Positions 16,303 to 25,401 of a DNA stretch of 45,042 nucleotides are shown piece after piece. The stretch is from Alkalihalobacillus sp. YIM B00296 (lineage in GTDB: Bacteria > Bacillota > Bacilli > Bacillales > Fictibacillaceae). The translations under genes and the position numbers were made by a program. Below the pieces are notes generated by a model. It ran no database searches, was not told the origin of the DNA, and was given only the letters and a program-made list of their open reading frames with translations. The DNA lies in NCBI RefSeq assembly GCF_020179385.1, contig NZ_JAIBLJ010000029.1, forward strand, positions 268 to 45,309, in the 5' to 3' direction. The number at the start of each line of letters is the position of its first letter. Positions within the stretch are counted from its first letter, which is position 1.

Positions 16303-16923
16303 TCATCTAATACCCTTTATGATTTGAAAAGCTGTTAAAGGTTTTCCATCCTTAAGTCTGTGTTGAATTTTGTTAGCACACTCTGCTACGCTTAATTGTG
16401 AGGTATCGACTTCCAAATCATAAATACCTGGTTCATGAACTGCCTTTTGCCACTTTCTAACTGGCAATGGAACTGAACCGTCTTTGGCATAACCGGAATT
16501 CCAGGTGTTAATACGACGTTCCATTATAACCTCGAGTGGACAGCGTACTCCTATAAATAAAACAGGAAGACCATTTAGTATTTGAGCGCATTTTGGGAGA
16601 ATACCAAGAGGAACAGAATAAGAATCATGGTGACCAACATCCACGACTATGTTTATACCTAAACGACTGTGTATAGCAATCGATTCATACATCCCTTTGT
16701 ACATTAGCATTATTAGAGGCTCGAGATCTGGTCGCTCTCCTCCAGGTCTCAATCCTATCCCTGGTCGAAATCGTTCTGGTGTCATTTCCATGTTCCTATC
16801 AACACCTATGTTCATCCATAAACCCTCAAATGTATTTTGGATCTCCAGGGCTATGCTTGACTTTCCAGATCTGGGTGTCCCATTAAGAATAATTATTTGG
16901 CCAGGGCTCTCTGAAATTGTCAT
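16303..16923 (-). CDS. Chloramphenicol phosphotransferase-like (CPT family) protein
   Basis: 206 residues with the P-loop GTPRSGKSS (about 15-23), followed by WMNIGVDRNME, where CPT of Streptomyces has its FGVD catalytic aspartate, then VVDVGHHDSY, the conserved VLFIGVRCPLEVIMERR segment and VHEPGIYDLEVDTS, all characteristic of the CPT-like Pfam family. CPT phosphorylates the 3'-hydroxyl of chloramphenicol; family members in Bacilli are mostly untested, so resistance should not be assumed. AAGGAAGGG precedes ATG 16923. It lies in the accessory region between two copies of the hairpin repeat. Confidence 0.82.
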   Translation of the reverse strand: MTISESPGQIIILNGTPRSGKSSIALEIQNTFEGLWMNIGVDRNMEMTPERFRPGIGLRPGGERPDLEPLIMLMYKGMYESIAIHSRLGINIVVDVGHHDSYSVPLGILPKCAQILNGLPVLFIGVRCPLEVIMERRINTWNSGYAKDGSVPLPVRKWQKAVHEPGIYDLEVDTSQLSVAECANKIQHRLKDGKPLTAFQIIKGIR

Positions 16924-17083
16924 AAAGTTCCCTTCCTTTTTGTAATACTAAGTTCTCTTGTTTATTATGTAAGTTTCATGCTATTCCATGAATTTTCACG
17001 TATTAATCTGATTATGAATTTCGTATAATCATTTCTCCTCAATAAGAATCTAACATTTTTTTATTTTATAATCCTGCTTATGA

Positions 17084-17128
17084 AATAAGACGCGCTCCTA
17101 AATAAACGCGCCCGATAATGGAATAAAG
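17084..17128 (-). repeat. Dispersed hairpin repeat, copy 4
   Basis: On the minus strand CTTTATTCCATTATCGGGCGC, then GTTTATTTAGGAGCGCGTC. The arms GGGCGC and GCGCGTC can pair. It lies about 60 bases 3' of the end of the broken hydrolase gene. Confidence 0.55.
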
Positions 17129-17186
17129 AAAATTTTATTAGAAAAGGGAGTGAAACAAAACTTCGTCTGAATTCGATACCGTTAAT

Positions 17187-18005
17187 TTAGCCCTTTATGA
17201 ATTCAAGGAAGTCTGCGTTGAGTCGATCCACATGGGTGACGAATAGACCGTGCGCTGCTCCCTTGTATACGATAAACTGATTACCAGGCACGAGCTTGTG
17301 CAGACTTTTGCCCACAGACTTCGATAGGTGTGTTCTTATCTTTATCACCCTGAATAATCAGGGTGGGCACCGTGATCTCGCACATTTCGTCCCGGAGATC
17401 CGTCATGAAAGTCGAGTAAAATTCAGTCCATCATAGCCTTCTGAGAACATTGAAGAGCCATCTGTGCCATCCAATGCATGAGTTCAGGAGAAACAGAAAC
17501 CTCTGGGAAACACCTACACCGAAGAATGTAGGTGCGTAGTCAGAGACCCATTTCGGTCGGTCCTTAGCCAGGCTTGCGGCCATTTCTTCAAAGACGCTCT
17601 TATCCATCCCCTCGGGATTACCAGTCGTTTTTAATCGAAACGGTCCGTTTGCAGCAAGGAGTGCAATTCTTGCTATACGGGCGGAACCGGGGCACGTCAG
17701 ATAGCGAATGATCTCATCACCACCTATTGAGTGACCAATGAGGGTGACCTCGTGAAGATTGAGGTGCTCGATCAGTTCTGCAAGATCGTCGGCAAGTGTG
17801 TCGTAGTCATAACCATTCCAAGGCCAATCGGAACGACCGTGACCGCGCCGATCGTAGACAATGCAACGCAGGTCCTTGTTGGCCATATAGGGAATCTGTA
17901 CTCCCACATTTCGGAGTTCATAAAAACAGTAGAGAGGAACTAGGGACTTACCTGCCAGTCGTTATAAAATAAGCGCGTGCCATCTTTGGTTTCAATGAAT
18001 GGCAT
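17187..18005 (-). pseudogene. Alpha/beta hydrolase (haloperoxidase-like), broken
   Basis: ATG 18005 with GGAGGG starts MPFIETKDGTRLFYNDW, the usual beginning of this hydrolase family, and is cut by a TAG after QVSP. The central part (17907-17431) is open and keeps RCIVYDRRGHGRSD and the nucleophile elbow TLIGHSIGGDE with the catalytic serine. Downstream, frames shift again; parts of the C-terminus ([18 protein letters not shown]) are recognisable to 17187. At least three lesions separate these pieces, so the gene is inactive. Composition is GC-richer than the flanks, like the kinase gene nearby. Confidence 0.8.
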
Positions 18006-18024
18006 ATTATATCCCTCCTTTTGT

Positions 18025-18504
18025 TCATTTCACTTTTTGGTAGTTTAATACTTTTAATAAGGATGAAATGGTTGTGAAATGCATCGTTTCATGAACGGTC
18101 GCAAAGTTGAATACCTCTCCAAACGTTTCGAATTTCAGTGGTCCTAATTCAATAGGCGAATCCATTTGTTGATCAAATGTGTTAGTAGGTATATCGGAAA
18201 AATTAGAAAGCTGCCTTGATAGGTTTTGAATAAGTTCTTCTTTGGTCGGAGGTATGGGACTCCAATCAGACGGCTTCGTTCCTGTGTTAAATAATTGTGC
18301 GTAGTTATCTGGAAGACTGGAATTAATCGGTAAACCTAATGAAAGCAAGTACTCATTGGTGAAGGCAATATGTCCGATATTCCATCTAATTGTATTGTTG
18401 AATTGATTGGGTTGAACGTCAAACAGATCCTCAGGAATCGATTCAACCAGTTGAATAACCATTTGGCGAACAGATTTAGCCGTACTTAATAATGCATTTG
18501 ACAT
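18025..18504 (-). CDS. DinB-family protein (putative metal-dependent hydrolase), paralogue 1
   Basis: 159 residues from ATG 18504, which follows GGAGG; an upstream in-frame ATG 21 bases earlier overlaps the ribosome site. DinB/YfiT-like four-helix bundle with the metal-ligand histidines expected in the family: NIGHIAFTNEY (first) and VHETMHFTT (second and third). Such proteins bind Ni, Zn or Mn, and some are thiol transferases using bacillithiol; the substrate here is unknown. A promoter TTGATA-N17-TATACT lies upstream, next to a perfect palindrome and a divergent LysR gene, so regulation by that protein is likely. A second paralogue is at 30537-31037. Confidence 0.85.
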   Translation of the reverse strand: MSNALLSTAKSVRQMVIQLVESIPEDLFDVQPNQFNNTIRWNIGHIAFTNEYLLSLGLPINSSLPDNYAQLFNTGTKPSDWSPIPPTKEELIQNLSRQLSNFSDIPTNTFDQQMDSPIELGPLKFETFGEVFNFATVHETMHFTTISSLLKVLNYQKVK

Positions 18505-18559
18505 AATAAAAAACCTCCATTTCATTTTTCGAAAAATTCAAATAACCAATTACAACGTA

Positions 18560-18588
18560 AGTATATCTAGCCCCCAAAAGTTTATCAA
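18560..18588 (-). promoter_or_regulatory. Promoter of the DinB-family gene
   Basis: On the minus strand TTGATA (18583-18588) and TATACT (18560-18565) are separated by 17 bases, a good sigma-A promoter. The palindrome at 18599-18615 is centred about 54 bases upstream of the expected start, in the range used by LysR-type activators. Confidence 0.65.
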
Positions 18589-18598
18589 TGCAGTGTTT

Positions 18599-18615
18599 CT
18601 TATCATTATGATAAG
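18599..18615. promoter_or_regulatory. Probable LysR-type regulator binding site
   Basis: CTTATCATTATGATAAG is a perfect 17-bp palindrome and contains the LysR T-N11-A pattern (ATC-N5-GAT core). It lies between the divergent dinB and lysR genes and directly overlaps the probable lysR promoter region (TATAGT at 18617-18622). Confidence 0.65.
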
Positions 18616-18650
18616 TTATAGTTATGAAAATATTTGGAAGGGGAGTTAAC

Positions 18651-19553
18651 ATGGAATTACGGCAGTTAGAATACTTCATGGTTATCTGCGAGGAACTTCA
18701 TTTTTCAAGAGCAGCAGAGAAAATTATGGTTTCTCAACCTAATTTAAGCCAGCAAATCAAGTTACTAGAAAATGAATTAGGTGTCCCTCTCTTTAATCGC
18801 ATTGGCAAACGGATCACCATAACAGAAGCAGGTTATCTGCTATATGAACAGAGTAAGCATATTTTTTCACATTTAAAGCAAGCTCAGGAAAGCATTTCGG
18901 AACTGCAACAAATTAAAGGCGGTTCTCTCACCATTGGAATCTTACCCGGAGATGCTGACCTTATGTTCAATTCATTGCTTCTAGACTTTCACAGTACTTA
19001 CCCGAATGTTTCCTTATCATTAGTCGAAACAATTACAGTCGCCGAACAAGTGATTGAAGGAATAATTGATATTGGTGTTACAACATCCCCTAATCCAGAT
19101 GAAAGAATTGTAGAAATACCTCTTTTTCATGAAGAGTTCTCTTTAGCGGTTGTCAAAGAAACGCCACTTGCAAAGAAAAGGTCCATTCAATTTAACGCTT
19201 TGCAAGAGATGAAGTTAGTGATGTTTCCTCCTGATCATCAGTGCCGCAAACTAGTTGATATTCATTGTCAAAAATTAGGATTCCGAATTAAACCAAAAAT
19301 TGAAACAACGACCTTATCATCATTGATTTCCATGGTTGAAAAGGGAATTGGAGTAACCGTTCTGCCTAGACTGTTACTTGAAAATCTTCATGATAAAAAC
19401 ATTCAAACGATCAAAATAACGAAACCCACACCAAGTCAGGATATTTGTCTTATATATCGAACTGATAAATACTTAGGATTTGCTGCACGGACGTTTATAC
19501 AAGCAGTCAAGGATTACATTCAAACTGTACAACAAAATACCCTGACTTTTTAA
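18651..19553 (+). CDS. LysR-family transcriptional regulator
   Basis: 300 residues from ATG 18651 (MELRQLEYF), preceded by GGAAGGGGAG; an upstream ATG at 18624 has no site. The N-terminal winged HTH (HFSRAAEKIMVSQPNLSQQIKLLENELG, about 18-45) is typical, as is the effector domain with GSLTIGILPG and the C-terminal TVLPRLLL segment. It resembles the BenM/CatM/CynR-like group that senses small aromatic or organic ligands. It is divergent from DinB with a perfect palindrome between, so it probably controls itself and dinB; the broken MFS exporter downstream may once have been a target. Confidence 0.88.
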   Translation: MELRQLEYFMVICEELHFSRAAEKIMVSQPNLSQQIKLLENELGVPLFNRIGKRITITEAGYLLYEQSKHIFSHLKQAQESISELQQIKGGSLTIGILPGDADLMFNSLLLDFHSTYPNVSLSLVETITVAEQVIEGIIDIGVTTSPNPDERIVEIPLFHEEFSLAVVKETPLAKKRSIQFNALQEMKLVMFPPDHQCRKLVDIHCQKLGFRIKPKIETTTLSSLISMVEKGIGVTVLPRLLLENLHDKNIQTIKITKPTPSQDICLIYRTDKYLGFAARTFIQAVKDYIQTVQQNTLTF

Positions 19554-19665
19554 CTACCGTCTCTGTTATGTAGGATCTGTTCATCTCATTTATTGACATA
19601 TCAATCCATATGGTGTATTTGACTTGTAATACAAATTAAAAGGACCGATTTCGTACAAAAGAAAA

Positions 19666-20452
19666 ATGAATCGGTTATTTTCTTTTATTTATGGAAAGCT
19701 TGCAGACACTTATAAACTTAAAAATTTACTGACATTTGGATTTTTTTTATGTGCTATTGGGTTAATCATCGGCTTATATTCCCAAACATTCTCAATGGTC
19801 CTAATTGGGTGTTTCATCCAAGCAATAGGGGCTTCAGTTAGTCCAGCAATAGCTATGCTCATACCTGTTCGTTATTTCAGTCAAGAAGAACGTGGACGTG
19901 CGCTAGGAATTGAATCTGTTGGAACAGCCCTTGGTACGGCAGTAGGGCCTATAGTATCAGCATTAACTGTTAGCTTTTGGATTGGCGCTGGTTGTTTTGT
20001 TTACCACTTTTATTCTTGTTAACGATTCCATTTTATCGAAAGTACTTTAGTGAAGATCAAGGACAGAAAGGTAAATTTGACTGGATTGGAGGAACACTTC
20101 TCTCATCTGCAGTTGCCTTATTGATGCTTAGTGTAACAGAGGGACTATGGCATATTTTTTTGGTAGTCTTCTCATGACAGGCTTTGTTATTATCAGAATT
20201 CATTTAACAGCGGAACCATTTATCCGGCCTGAACTTTTTTATAACAAAAAGTATACTTTAGGCCTAATAATCTCTTTCCTTGTAAGCGGGATTGGCTATT
20301 CTGTTTTTTTCCTCAGTCCACTGTTACTATCTAATGTTAATAAGCTAGAGCCTGGATTAATTGGTTTTTCACTGGTACCTGCTGCGATTGCTTCTGCTGT
20401 TTTAGGATTAAAAGGTGGTATACTGGCAGATTCAAAAGTTTATGGCACATAA
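19666..20452 (+). pseudogene. DHA2-type MFS drug exporter, truncated and frameshifted
   Basis: Three overlapping frames (19666-20022, 19977-20177, 20147-20452) together read like the middle of an EmrB/QacA-type exporter: IYGKLADTYKLKNLLTFGF (loop 2-3 motif), IQAIGASVSPAIAMLIPVRYF, ERGRALGIESVGTALGTAVGP (motif C region), then DWIGGTLLSSAVALLML and the helices up to ALVLGLKGGILAD-like sequence. The first helix and the last third are missing and two frameshifts are needed, so the gene is dead. It follows the LysR gene by about 110 bases. It ends at an inverted repeat (20455-20515). Confidence 0.8.
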
Positions 20453-20454
20453 AA

Positions 20455-20515
20455 GAACGCAAACTTAACTGCACTTATCCCCTTAGTGTGGTGGAATTTG
20501 GATATTTTTGCGTTC
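20455..20515. repeat. 61-bp segment bounded by perfect 9-bp inverted repeats
   Basis: GAACGCAAA (20455-20463) and TTTGCGTTC (20507-20515) are exact inverted repeats around 43 bases. The segment sits just where the MFS homology stops. It could be a small hairpin repeat, an insertion or a chance structure. Between it and the terminator at 20621, about 105 bases hold at most weak MFS-like remnants. Confidence 0.4.
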
Positions 20516-20620
20516 GAGTCTCCTTAGAGTTGTTAATCCTAACGCTACCCCTTTCGTAATTTATCTAATTGCAAACTCTCTAGTGAATGGGAATAATTTT
20601 AGGACTTGGAAGAAGGAAGC

Positions 20621-20672
20621 ATATAATAAAGGTACCTGACCCCCACCACGTTAAGTGGTAGTTCAGGCACCT
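20621..20672 (-). terminator. Terminator of the cpdB-like gene
   Basis: AGGTACCTGA (20630-20639) and TCAGGCACCT (20663-20672) pair with one mismatch, and an inner stem CCACC/GTGGT adds stability. On the minus strand TTTATTATA follows. It starts eight bases after the stop. Confidence 0.8.
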
Positions 20673-20679
20673 TTTATTG

Positions 20680-22659
20680 TTATGGAAGTTCTATGGTATA
20701 TTTACCAAAGCCGTTTGCTGCTTCACCAGCATATTTGATGGTTTCGTTTTCCGGAAGAGCATGGATCGCTTCTTTAGCTGATTCGAATGTTACCTTCACG
20801 TTATTACTGACCGGGGCAAATGTCCAGTTTCCATCTGCCGACGGGTCAATCGTGCCAAGCTCGCTTATATAGTCGATGATGACCTGGCGATTTTCATCTG
20901 GATACAGTTTAACTGCAGTATTGTTTCTTACCCCAGGAAAATTACCGCTGGCACGGTAATTGTTTGTGACAACAATGAATTCCTGCTCCAAGCTAATAGG
21001 CTCTCCGTTGTATTGTAAATTTTTGATTCGGTTCGCTTCAGCGTTGATCAGCTTGCCGTCTTTATTATATTTAGCCGGCTCTGTCACATCGATTTCATAA
21101 GTTACGCCGTCAATGACATCATAGTTGTAAGTTGGGAAATCATTATTTACTAAAGCTCGTTCGCTGCTCGTATTAGGATCGATTTGCTTGAACTGTCCTG
21201 AAGACATTTCCAGCCATTCCTTTACATCTGCACCTGTTACCTTAACAGTTGCAACGGTGTTAGGATACAGATATAGGTCTGCTACGTTTTTCACAGCGAT
21301 CTCCCCTTGAGGAATAAACGTGTAATAGCTTGCCCCGTTTCTGCCGCCTGCTTTAAATGGCGCACCCGCCGATAGAATTGGCGTGTTTTCGTCAGCTGTA
21401 CCTTTTAATTGCTTTTCAATGTACCATTTCTGTGCATTCGTTACAATTTGGATGGAAGGATCATCCTGGACAAGTGCGAAGTAACTGTGGATATCAGCCG
21501 TTGTTGTCCCTACTGGCTGACGCACATAATTCACCGTACCTTCATGTGCTTCCTTCACAGCTTCCAACACTTCTGAATCTGCATCGACAAGACTCCCTGA
21601 TTCTTTTGAATAAATTGCCTTAAGACCCGTCTCGGAGTCTTTCACAATCCAATCACCCTTTACCTTTGAAAGCATCAAGTCCATTACTCCAAGCTGATTG
21701 CCCCAGCTACCAGGCATTACAACAGGAACACCATTGATGGTTCCTTTTTCCGTATCTACACCTGGAAGATCCTTAAATCCGCCCGGGAAGTTTAAGTGAT
21801 TATGTCCGGTAATAATAGCATCTATTCCATTAACCTTTGTTAAGTCGTATGTCGCGTTTTCTTCCATTTCCGTATATTCCGCATCACCAATTCCGGAGTG
21901 GGCAAGTACAATAATGATATCTGCACCTTCCTTTTTCATTTTCGGAATAATGGCTTCCACTGATTTCACAATATCTTTCGTAATTATTTTGCCTTCAAGA
22001 TGAGCCTTGTCCCATTGCATAATTTGAGGAGTAACAACACCGGTTACACCTACGCGGAGAACCTGATTCGTCCCTTTTTCATCGACCACTTTTTTCTTGA
22101 TAATCTCGTAAGGCTTAAAGTAGTGTTCATCATTTGTCGGATCAGCGTCTCCGTCATCCTTGAACACATTAGCGCTAACATACGGAAAAGGAGCGTCATT
22201 AAGCACTTCATCAAGATAATTTAATCCATAATTAAACTCATGGTTACCGACAGTAGCTGCATCATAATCTACCAATTCCATCGCTTGAAAAACTGGATGA
22301 AGTTCTCCTGGTTTCAACACATCCACTTTTGCTTTATAATCACCAAGGGGATTTCCTTGAATTAAGTCGCCATTATCAAATAGCAGCGTGTTTTTCGCTT
22401 CCGTACGGGCTTCCTTAATTAAGGTTGCTGTTTTTGCGAAGCCGAATTCATCTGTCTCTGCATCCTTGTAATAATCATAGTTGTATAGGTGCGTGTGAAT
22501 ATCGGTAGTTCCGAGAATTCTTAGTTCCACATCATGTTTTCCCTCATTATTCTTCGGTGCAGCATCTACGGAATTCCATATTGCTGGAGTCGAAAGCAAT
22601 GTTAATGCCGTTGCCGTAGCCAAAACCTTTCTCCCTATCTTCAGTAAAGCCTTCTTCAA
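20680..22659 (-). CDS. cpdB: Secreted 2',3'-cyclic-nucleotide 2'-phosphodiesterase/3'-nucleotidase
   Basis: TTG 22659 is favoured because AAAGGGG lies nine bases upstream; the frame stays open to an ATG at 22692, where the ribosome site would be inside the gene. The product of about 659 residues has a signal peptide (KKALLKIGRKVLATATALTLLSTPA), a metallophosphoesterase domain with TTDIHTHLYNYDYY, LLFDNGDLIQGNPLGDY, GNHEFNYG and ITGHNHLNFPGG as metal ligands, and a 5'-nucleotidase C-terminal domain with NNYRASGNFPG. It matches the CpdB half of Bacillus YfkN and lacks the second catalytic unit and any sorting motif, so it is probably released. It scavenges phosphate and nucleosides from nucleotides outside the cell. 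Confidence 0.88.
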   Translation of the reverse strand: MKKALLKIGRKVLATATALTLLSTPAIWNSVDAAPKNNEGKHDVELRILGTTDIHTHLYNYDYYKDAETDEFGFAKTATLIKEARTEAKNTLLFDNGDLIQGNPLGDYKAKVDVLKPGELHPVFQAMELVDYDAATVGNHEFNYGLNYLDEVLNDAPFPYVSANVFKDDGDADPTNDEHYFKPYEIIKKKVVDEKGTNQVLRVGVTGVVTPQIMQWDKAHLEGKIITKDIVKSVEAIIPKMKKEGADIIIVLAHSGIGDAEYTEMEENATYDLTKVNGIDAIITGHNHLNFPGGFKDLPGVDTEKGTINGVPVVMPGSWGNQLGVMDLMLSKVKGDWIVKDSETGLKAIYSKESGSLVDADSEVLEAVKEAHEGTVNYVRQPVGTTTADIHSYFALVQDDPSIQIVTNAQKWYIEKQLKGTADENTPILSAGAPFKAGGRNGASYYTFIPQGEIAVKNVADLYLYPNTVATVKVTGADVKEWLEMSSGQFKQIDPNTSSERALVNNDFPTYNYDVIDGVTYEIDVTEPAKYNKDGKLINAEANRIKNLQYNGEPISLEQEFIVVTNNYRASGNFPGVRNNTAVKLYPDENRQVIIDYISELGTIDPSADGNWTFAPVSNNVKVTFESAKEAIHALPENETIKYAGEAANGFGKYTIELP

Positions 22660-22692
22660 GGCAAACAACCCCTTTATATTAAAAATAGTCAT

Positions 22693-23059
22693 ACCATTCT
22701 AATTATAGATAGAATCGTTATTAAAGAAATGCTCTTATAGACCTGAATTTACCAATTTTATCGACTCTTGTTTCCTACTGTTTAGGTATATTTGCCTAAT
22801 AGGGTCCCGCCACCAACATTTCGTGGAAAATGTCTAATTCTCTAGTCCGTCAGATAGATTACAATAAAAGGAAAATGCAGATTTACACTGTAAAGGAAAA
22901 TCCAATATTAAAAAGCCCAATTCATCAGTACTAAAATAGATAAATTTAAACTTTTTTCGTTACTCCATTAAAGGCTTGTAACTGCTATACTAAATTTAAG
23001 CCGAACCTGATGTTCTCAGCTAAAAAAGTCGTCGGACGAAATGTAATGAACGGTCTGCT
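22693..23059. other. Intergenic region between cpdB-like gene and MFS remnant
   Basis: Contains the cpdB-like upstream region and, at its right end, probably eroded sequence of the MFS gene. No gene or strong repeat was recognised. Confidence 0.35.
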
Positions 23060-23680
23060 TTGAAGGATTTGTTGCTAGAACATCAGCCTGATTTAAAGAA
23101 GAACCGAGTATCTCCTATATGTATGGGAAGTACCTTTGCCATCATCAACGGAATCGGATGGAGCATCTACATGTCTTCCTTAAGAAGCTTGATCCAGGAG
23201 CTTTTGTCAGACCGAGAACTTTCTAAAGGAAACTCTCTGATTGAAATCAGTCTGCAAGTTGGCATGTTCATGGCTGGTGGAGCATCGGGATTCATCTATA
23301 CATTCATCGGCTTTGAAGCCATTTTACTGATTAATGCTGGTATGTTCCTGTTCAGCAGCCTATTGATGGCCATGGTGAAGTATCAATCCATTACACTTGA
23401 GAGTGATAAAGAGAAATTCTTTGAATCATTTTAGAAAGGTATATCGTATCTAATTTCACACAAACTCACATTTCTATTAGGGATCATTTCGATCATCCCG
23501 CTCGTGTCAATGATGATCTATAACGTTGTGTTACCGGGTTATGTGAATGAGACACTTAAAGCGGATTCCATCGTCTTCGGTTTTTCAGATATGGCGTATG
23601 GAATCGGAGTAGGAATAACGATACAGTTTTTTGTCACGAGTCATAAAGAAAAACGAAAACTAAAGTATGAGGTGATCTGA
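23060..23680 (+). pseudogene. MFS transporter remnant (MFS_3-like), with in-frame amber
   Basis: One reading frame runs from about 23060 to TGA 23678, interrupted by TAG at 23432-23434. It encodes NGIGWSIYMSSLRSLIQELL and KGNSLIEISLQVGMFMAGGASGFIYTFIG, then after the amber LTFLLGIISIIPLVSMMIYNVVLPGYVNETL and GFSDMAYGIGVG. This is the centre of an MFS_3-type efflux permease; the first helices are missing, and the last four helices have been deleted so that only the final charged tail HKEKRKLKYEV remains. The stop lies directly before the flavodoxin-like gene. Confidence 0.78.
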
Positions 23681-24241
23681 ATGGAAGTGACAGTCTTATA
23701 TGGAAGTACCAGAAAGAACGGGAATACTGAATTATTAGCAGAGCATGTCATCCGAGACCTTCCCGCGAAAAAGATCTTTTTGAAGGATTTCCACATTAAA
23801 GATATCGTCGATCAACGACATGAGCCACAAGGATTCACGAAAGTTGAGGATGACTATGATCGGATCATTGAGTCGGTAATGGCTTCGGATATTTTAATAT
23901 TCGCTACACCACTTTATTGGTACGGGATGTCCAGTGTTATGAAGACGTTTATTGATCGTTGGTCGCAAACGATCAGAGATGAGGAATTTCCGAGATTCAA
24001 GGAATTGATGGAAAAGAAAAAAGCTTACCTGCTCGTAGTAGGTGGAGATGGACCTCGAATAAAAGGGCTCCCTTTAGTCGATCAGTTCAAATATATCTGC
24101 GAATTCATCGGGACGGAGTTCAAGGACTATATCATAGGTGAAGGCGTAAAACCTCAAGAAATTTTAAATGATGAAGAGGCATTAGAGGAAGCTCATCACC
24201 TTAATAGAAGGCTTTTAGTCAGTTCAGCGTTGGAAACATGA
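23681..24241 (+). CDS. Flavodoxin-fold NAD(P)H-dependent oxidoreductase
   Basis: 186 residues with a flavodoxin-like fold: VTVLYGSTRKNGNTELLAEHV carries the FMN phosphate-binding loop (STRKNGNT, residues 9-16), ILIFATPLYWYGMSSVMKTFIDRW the second flavin-binding loop typical of NADPH-dependent FMN reductases (YwqN/IsoF-like), and LLVVGGDGPRIKG the third. GAGGTGAT precedes ATG 23681, which follows the stop of the MFS remnant directly, so the two were probably one operon. Family members reduce quinones, nitro compounds or iron-flavin substrates; the specific substrate is unknown. Confidence 0.85.
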   Translation: MEVTVLYGSTRKNGNTELLAEHVIRDLPAKKIFLKDFHIKDIVDQRHEPQGFTKVEDDYDRIIESVMASDILIFATPLYWYGMSSVMKTFIDRWSQTIRDEEFPRFKELMEKKKAYLLVVGGDGPRIKGLPLVDQFKYICEFIGTEFKDYIIGEGVKPQEILNDEEALEEAHHLNRRLLVSSALET

Positions 24242-24254
24242 GGTAGATAAGTAA

Positions 24255-24288
24255 GGGATAGACTGTATTCCGCAATCTATCCCTTTTT
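24255..24288. terminator. Bidirectional terminator, oxidoreductase / glycerophosphodiesterase
   Basis: GGGATAGA (24255-24262) and TCTATCCC (24276-24283) are perfect inverted repeats followed by TTTTT on the plus strand. It lies between the two convergent genes. Confidence 0.8.
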
Positions 24289-24291
24289 ATG

Positions 24292-25188
24292 TTATCTACT
24301 TTCCAATACTTCGTGTAATCGATCAGGGTAGTTGGTGAACATGCCTGTCACGCCCCAGTCGAGGAGCTTTTGCATGTCTTCCTTTTCATTGACGGTGTAC
24401 GGGTGGATCAATAGGTTATGCTCTCGGACCTTTTGTACGTAAGCTTCATCGATCTGATTGTGGTTCATCCCAACGCCGACAGCGTACCCTTTGTATTGCT
24501 CCAGCTCAGCGTCTGTGATGGTGGCAGGGCTCGTATACCATAACAATTGGACAAGCGGGATCCTTGGGTTCAGATCATGGACCTTCTTTAAGCTTTCAGG
24601 GCTGAAAGACTGGATGATCACTTGGCTTGAAGGAGAGTTCGGTCCAATCAATTGATGTCTTTCAAGGGTTTCCAGGAGCTTCTCTTCCATGCCTGGATAC
24701 ACTTCCGGTGATTTCGTCTCGATGTAATAGTTGGCGCTTTTCCCGAACTTATCGATCACTTCATCCAGCGTCGGCACCTGCAAGCCTTCATATTCTTCCT
24801 TCGCCATCTCCGGATTCATTTCATTGAACCAGCTGCCAGCATCCAATTGTTTGATTTGCTCCAGGGTATGATCTTTTACCAATCCAGTGCCGTCAGTCGT
24901 GCGGTCAAGGGTTTCATCGTGCATCGCGATCAATTCACCGTCTTTTGTCATCTGGAGGTCGACTTCGACATAATCGCCCTTCATCTGTTCTCCGAGTTCA
25001 TAAGAAGGAAGCGTATGCTCTGGTGCATAACCTGACGCACCCCGATGAGCGACATTCAAGATCTTGTTCGGATTCATACTTGGTGCAGTCTCGCTTTGGT
25101 ATGCTGCCGTTGCCTGTGAAGCAAAACCTGTAACCATGCCAAAAAGTGCAGCAGCCATCAATCCATTCTTCCATCGTTTCTTCATCAT
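24292..25188 (-). CDS. glpQ: Secreted glycerophosphodiester phosphodiesterase
   Basis: 298 residues with a signal peptide ([19 protein letters not shown], cleavage near SQATA-A). The GDPD TIM barrel is complete: [14 protein letters not shown] with the catalytic HRG motif, [30 protein letters not shown] with metal-binding Glu/Asp and catalytic His, YIETKSPE, and the C-terminal [12 protein letters not shown]. GlpQ-type enzymes release glycerol-3-phosphate from phospholipid deacylation products or from teichoic acid outside the cell. A ribosome site AAAGGATGG precedes ATG 25188. Near the secreted CpdB-like enzyme it may form part of phosphate scavenging, although no Pho box was confirmed. Confidence 0.88.
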   Translation of the reverse strand: MMKKRWKNGLMAAALFGMVTGFASQATAAYQSETAPSMNPNKILNVAHRGASGYAPEHTLPSYELGEQMKGDYVEVDLQMTKDGELIAMHDETLDRTTDGTGLVKDHTLEQIKQLDAGSWFNEMNPEMAKEEYEGLQVPTLDEVIDKFGKSANYYIETKSPEVYPGMEEKLLETLERHQLIGPNSPSSQVIIQSFSPESLKKVHDLNPRIPLVQLLWYTSPATITDAELEQYKGYAVGVGMNHNQIDEAYVQKVREHNLLIHPYTVNEKEDMQKLLDWGVTGMFTNYPDRLHEVLESR

Positions 25189-25401
25189 CTATTCCATCCT
25201 TTCGTTATGTACGTTCAATAAAAAGGATAGAATAAAACTATGAAGCTACTATTTTCGTATTCTAAAGACTCGGTAAGGTAAGTAAAATTTTTGCAAATGC
25301 CGACTACGAATGGACTGAAAATTCCCTTCCTCCAAATCCAAAGTATGAGTCCCTTCCTTTGAACATAGCTTTTAGTATGACATCTAGAAGGGGGAAGTTG
25401 T

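Noticed and set aside
12031-17128. Canonical integron attC sites
   Set aside because: The repeats lack the GTTRRRY and RYYYAAC core sites and no integron integrase gene is in the window; kept only as a cassette-like hypothesis.
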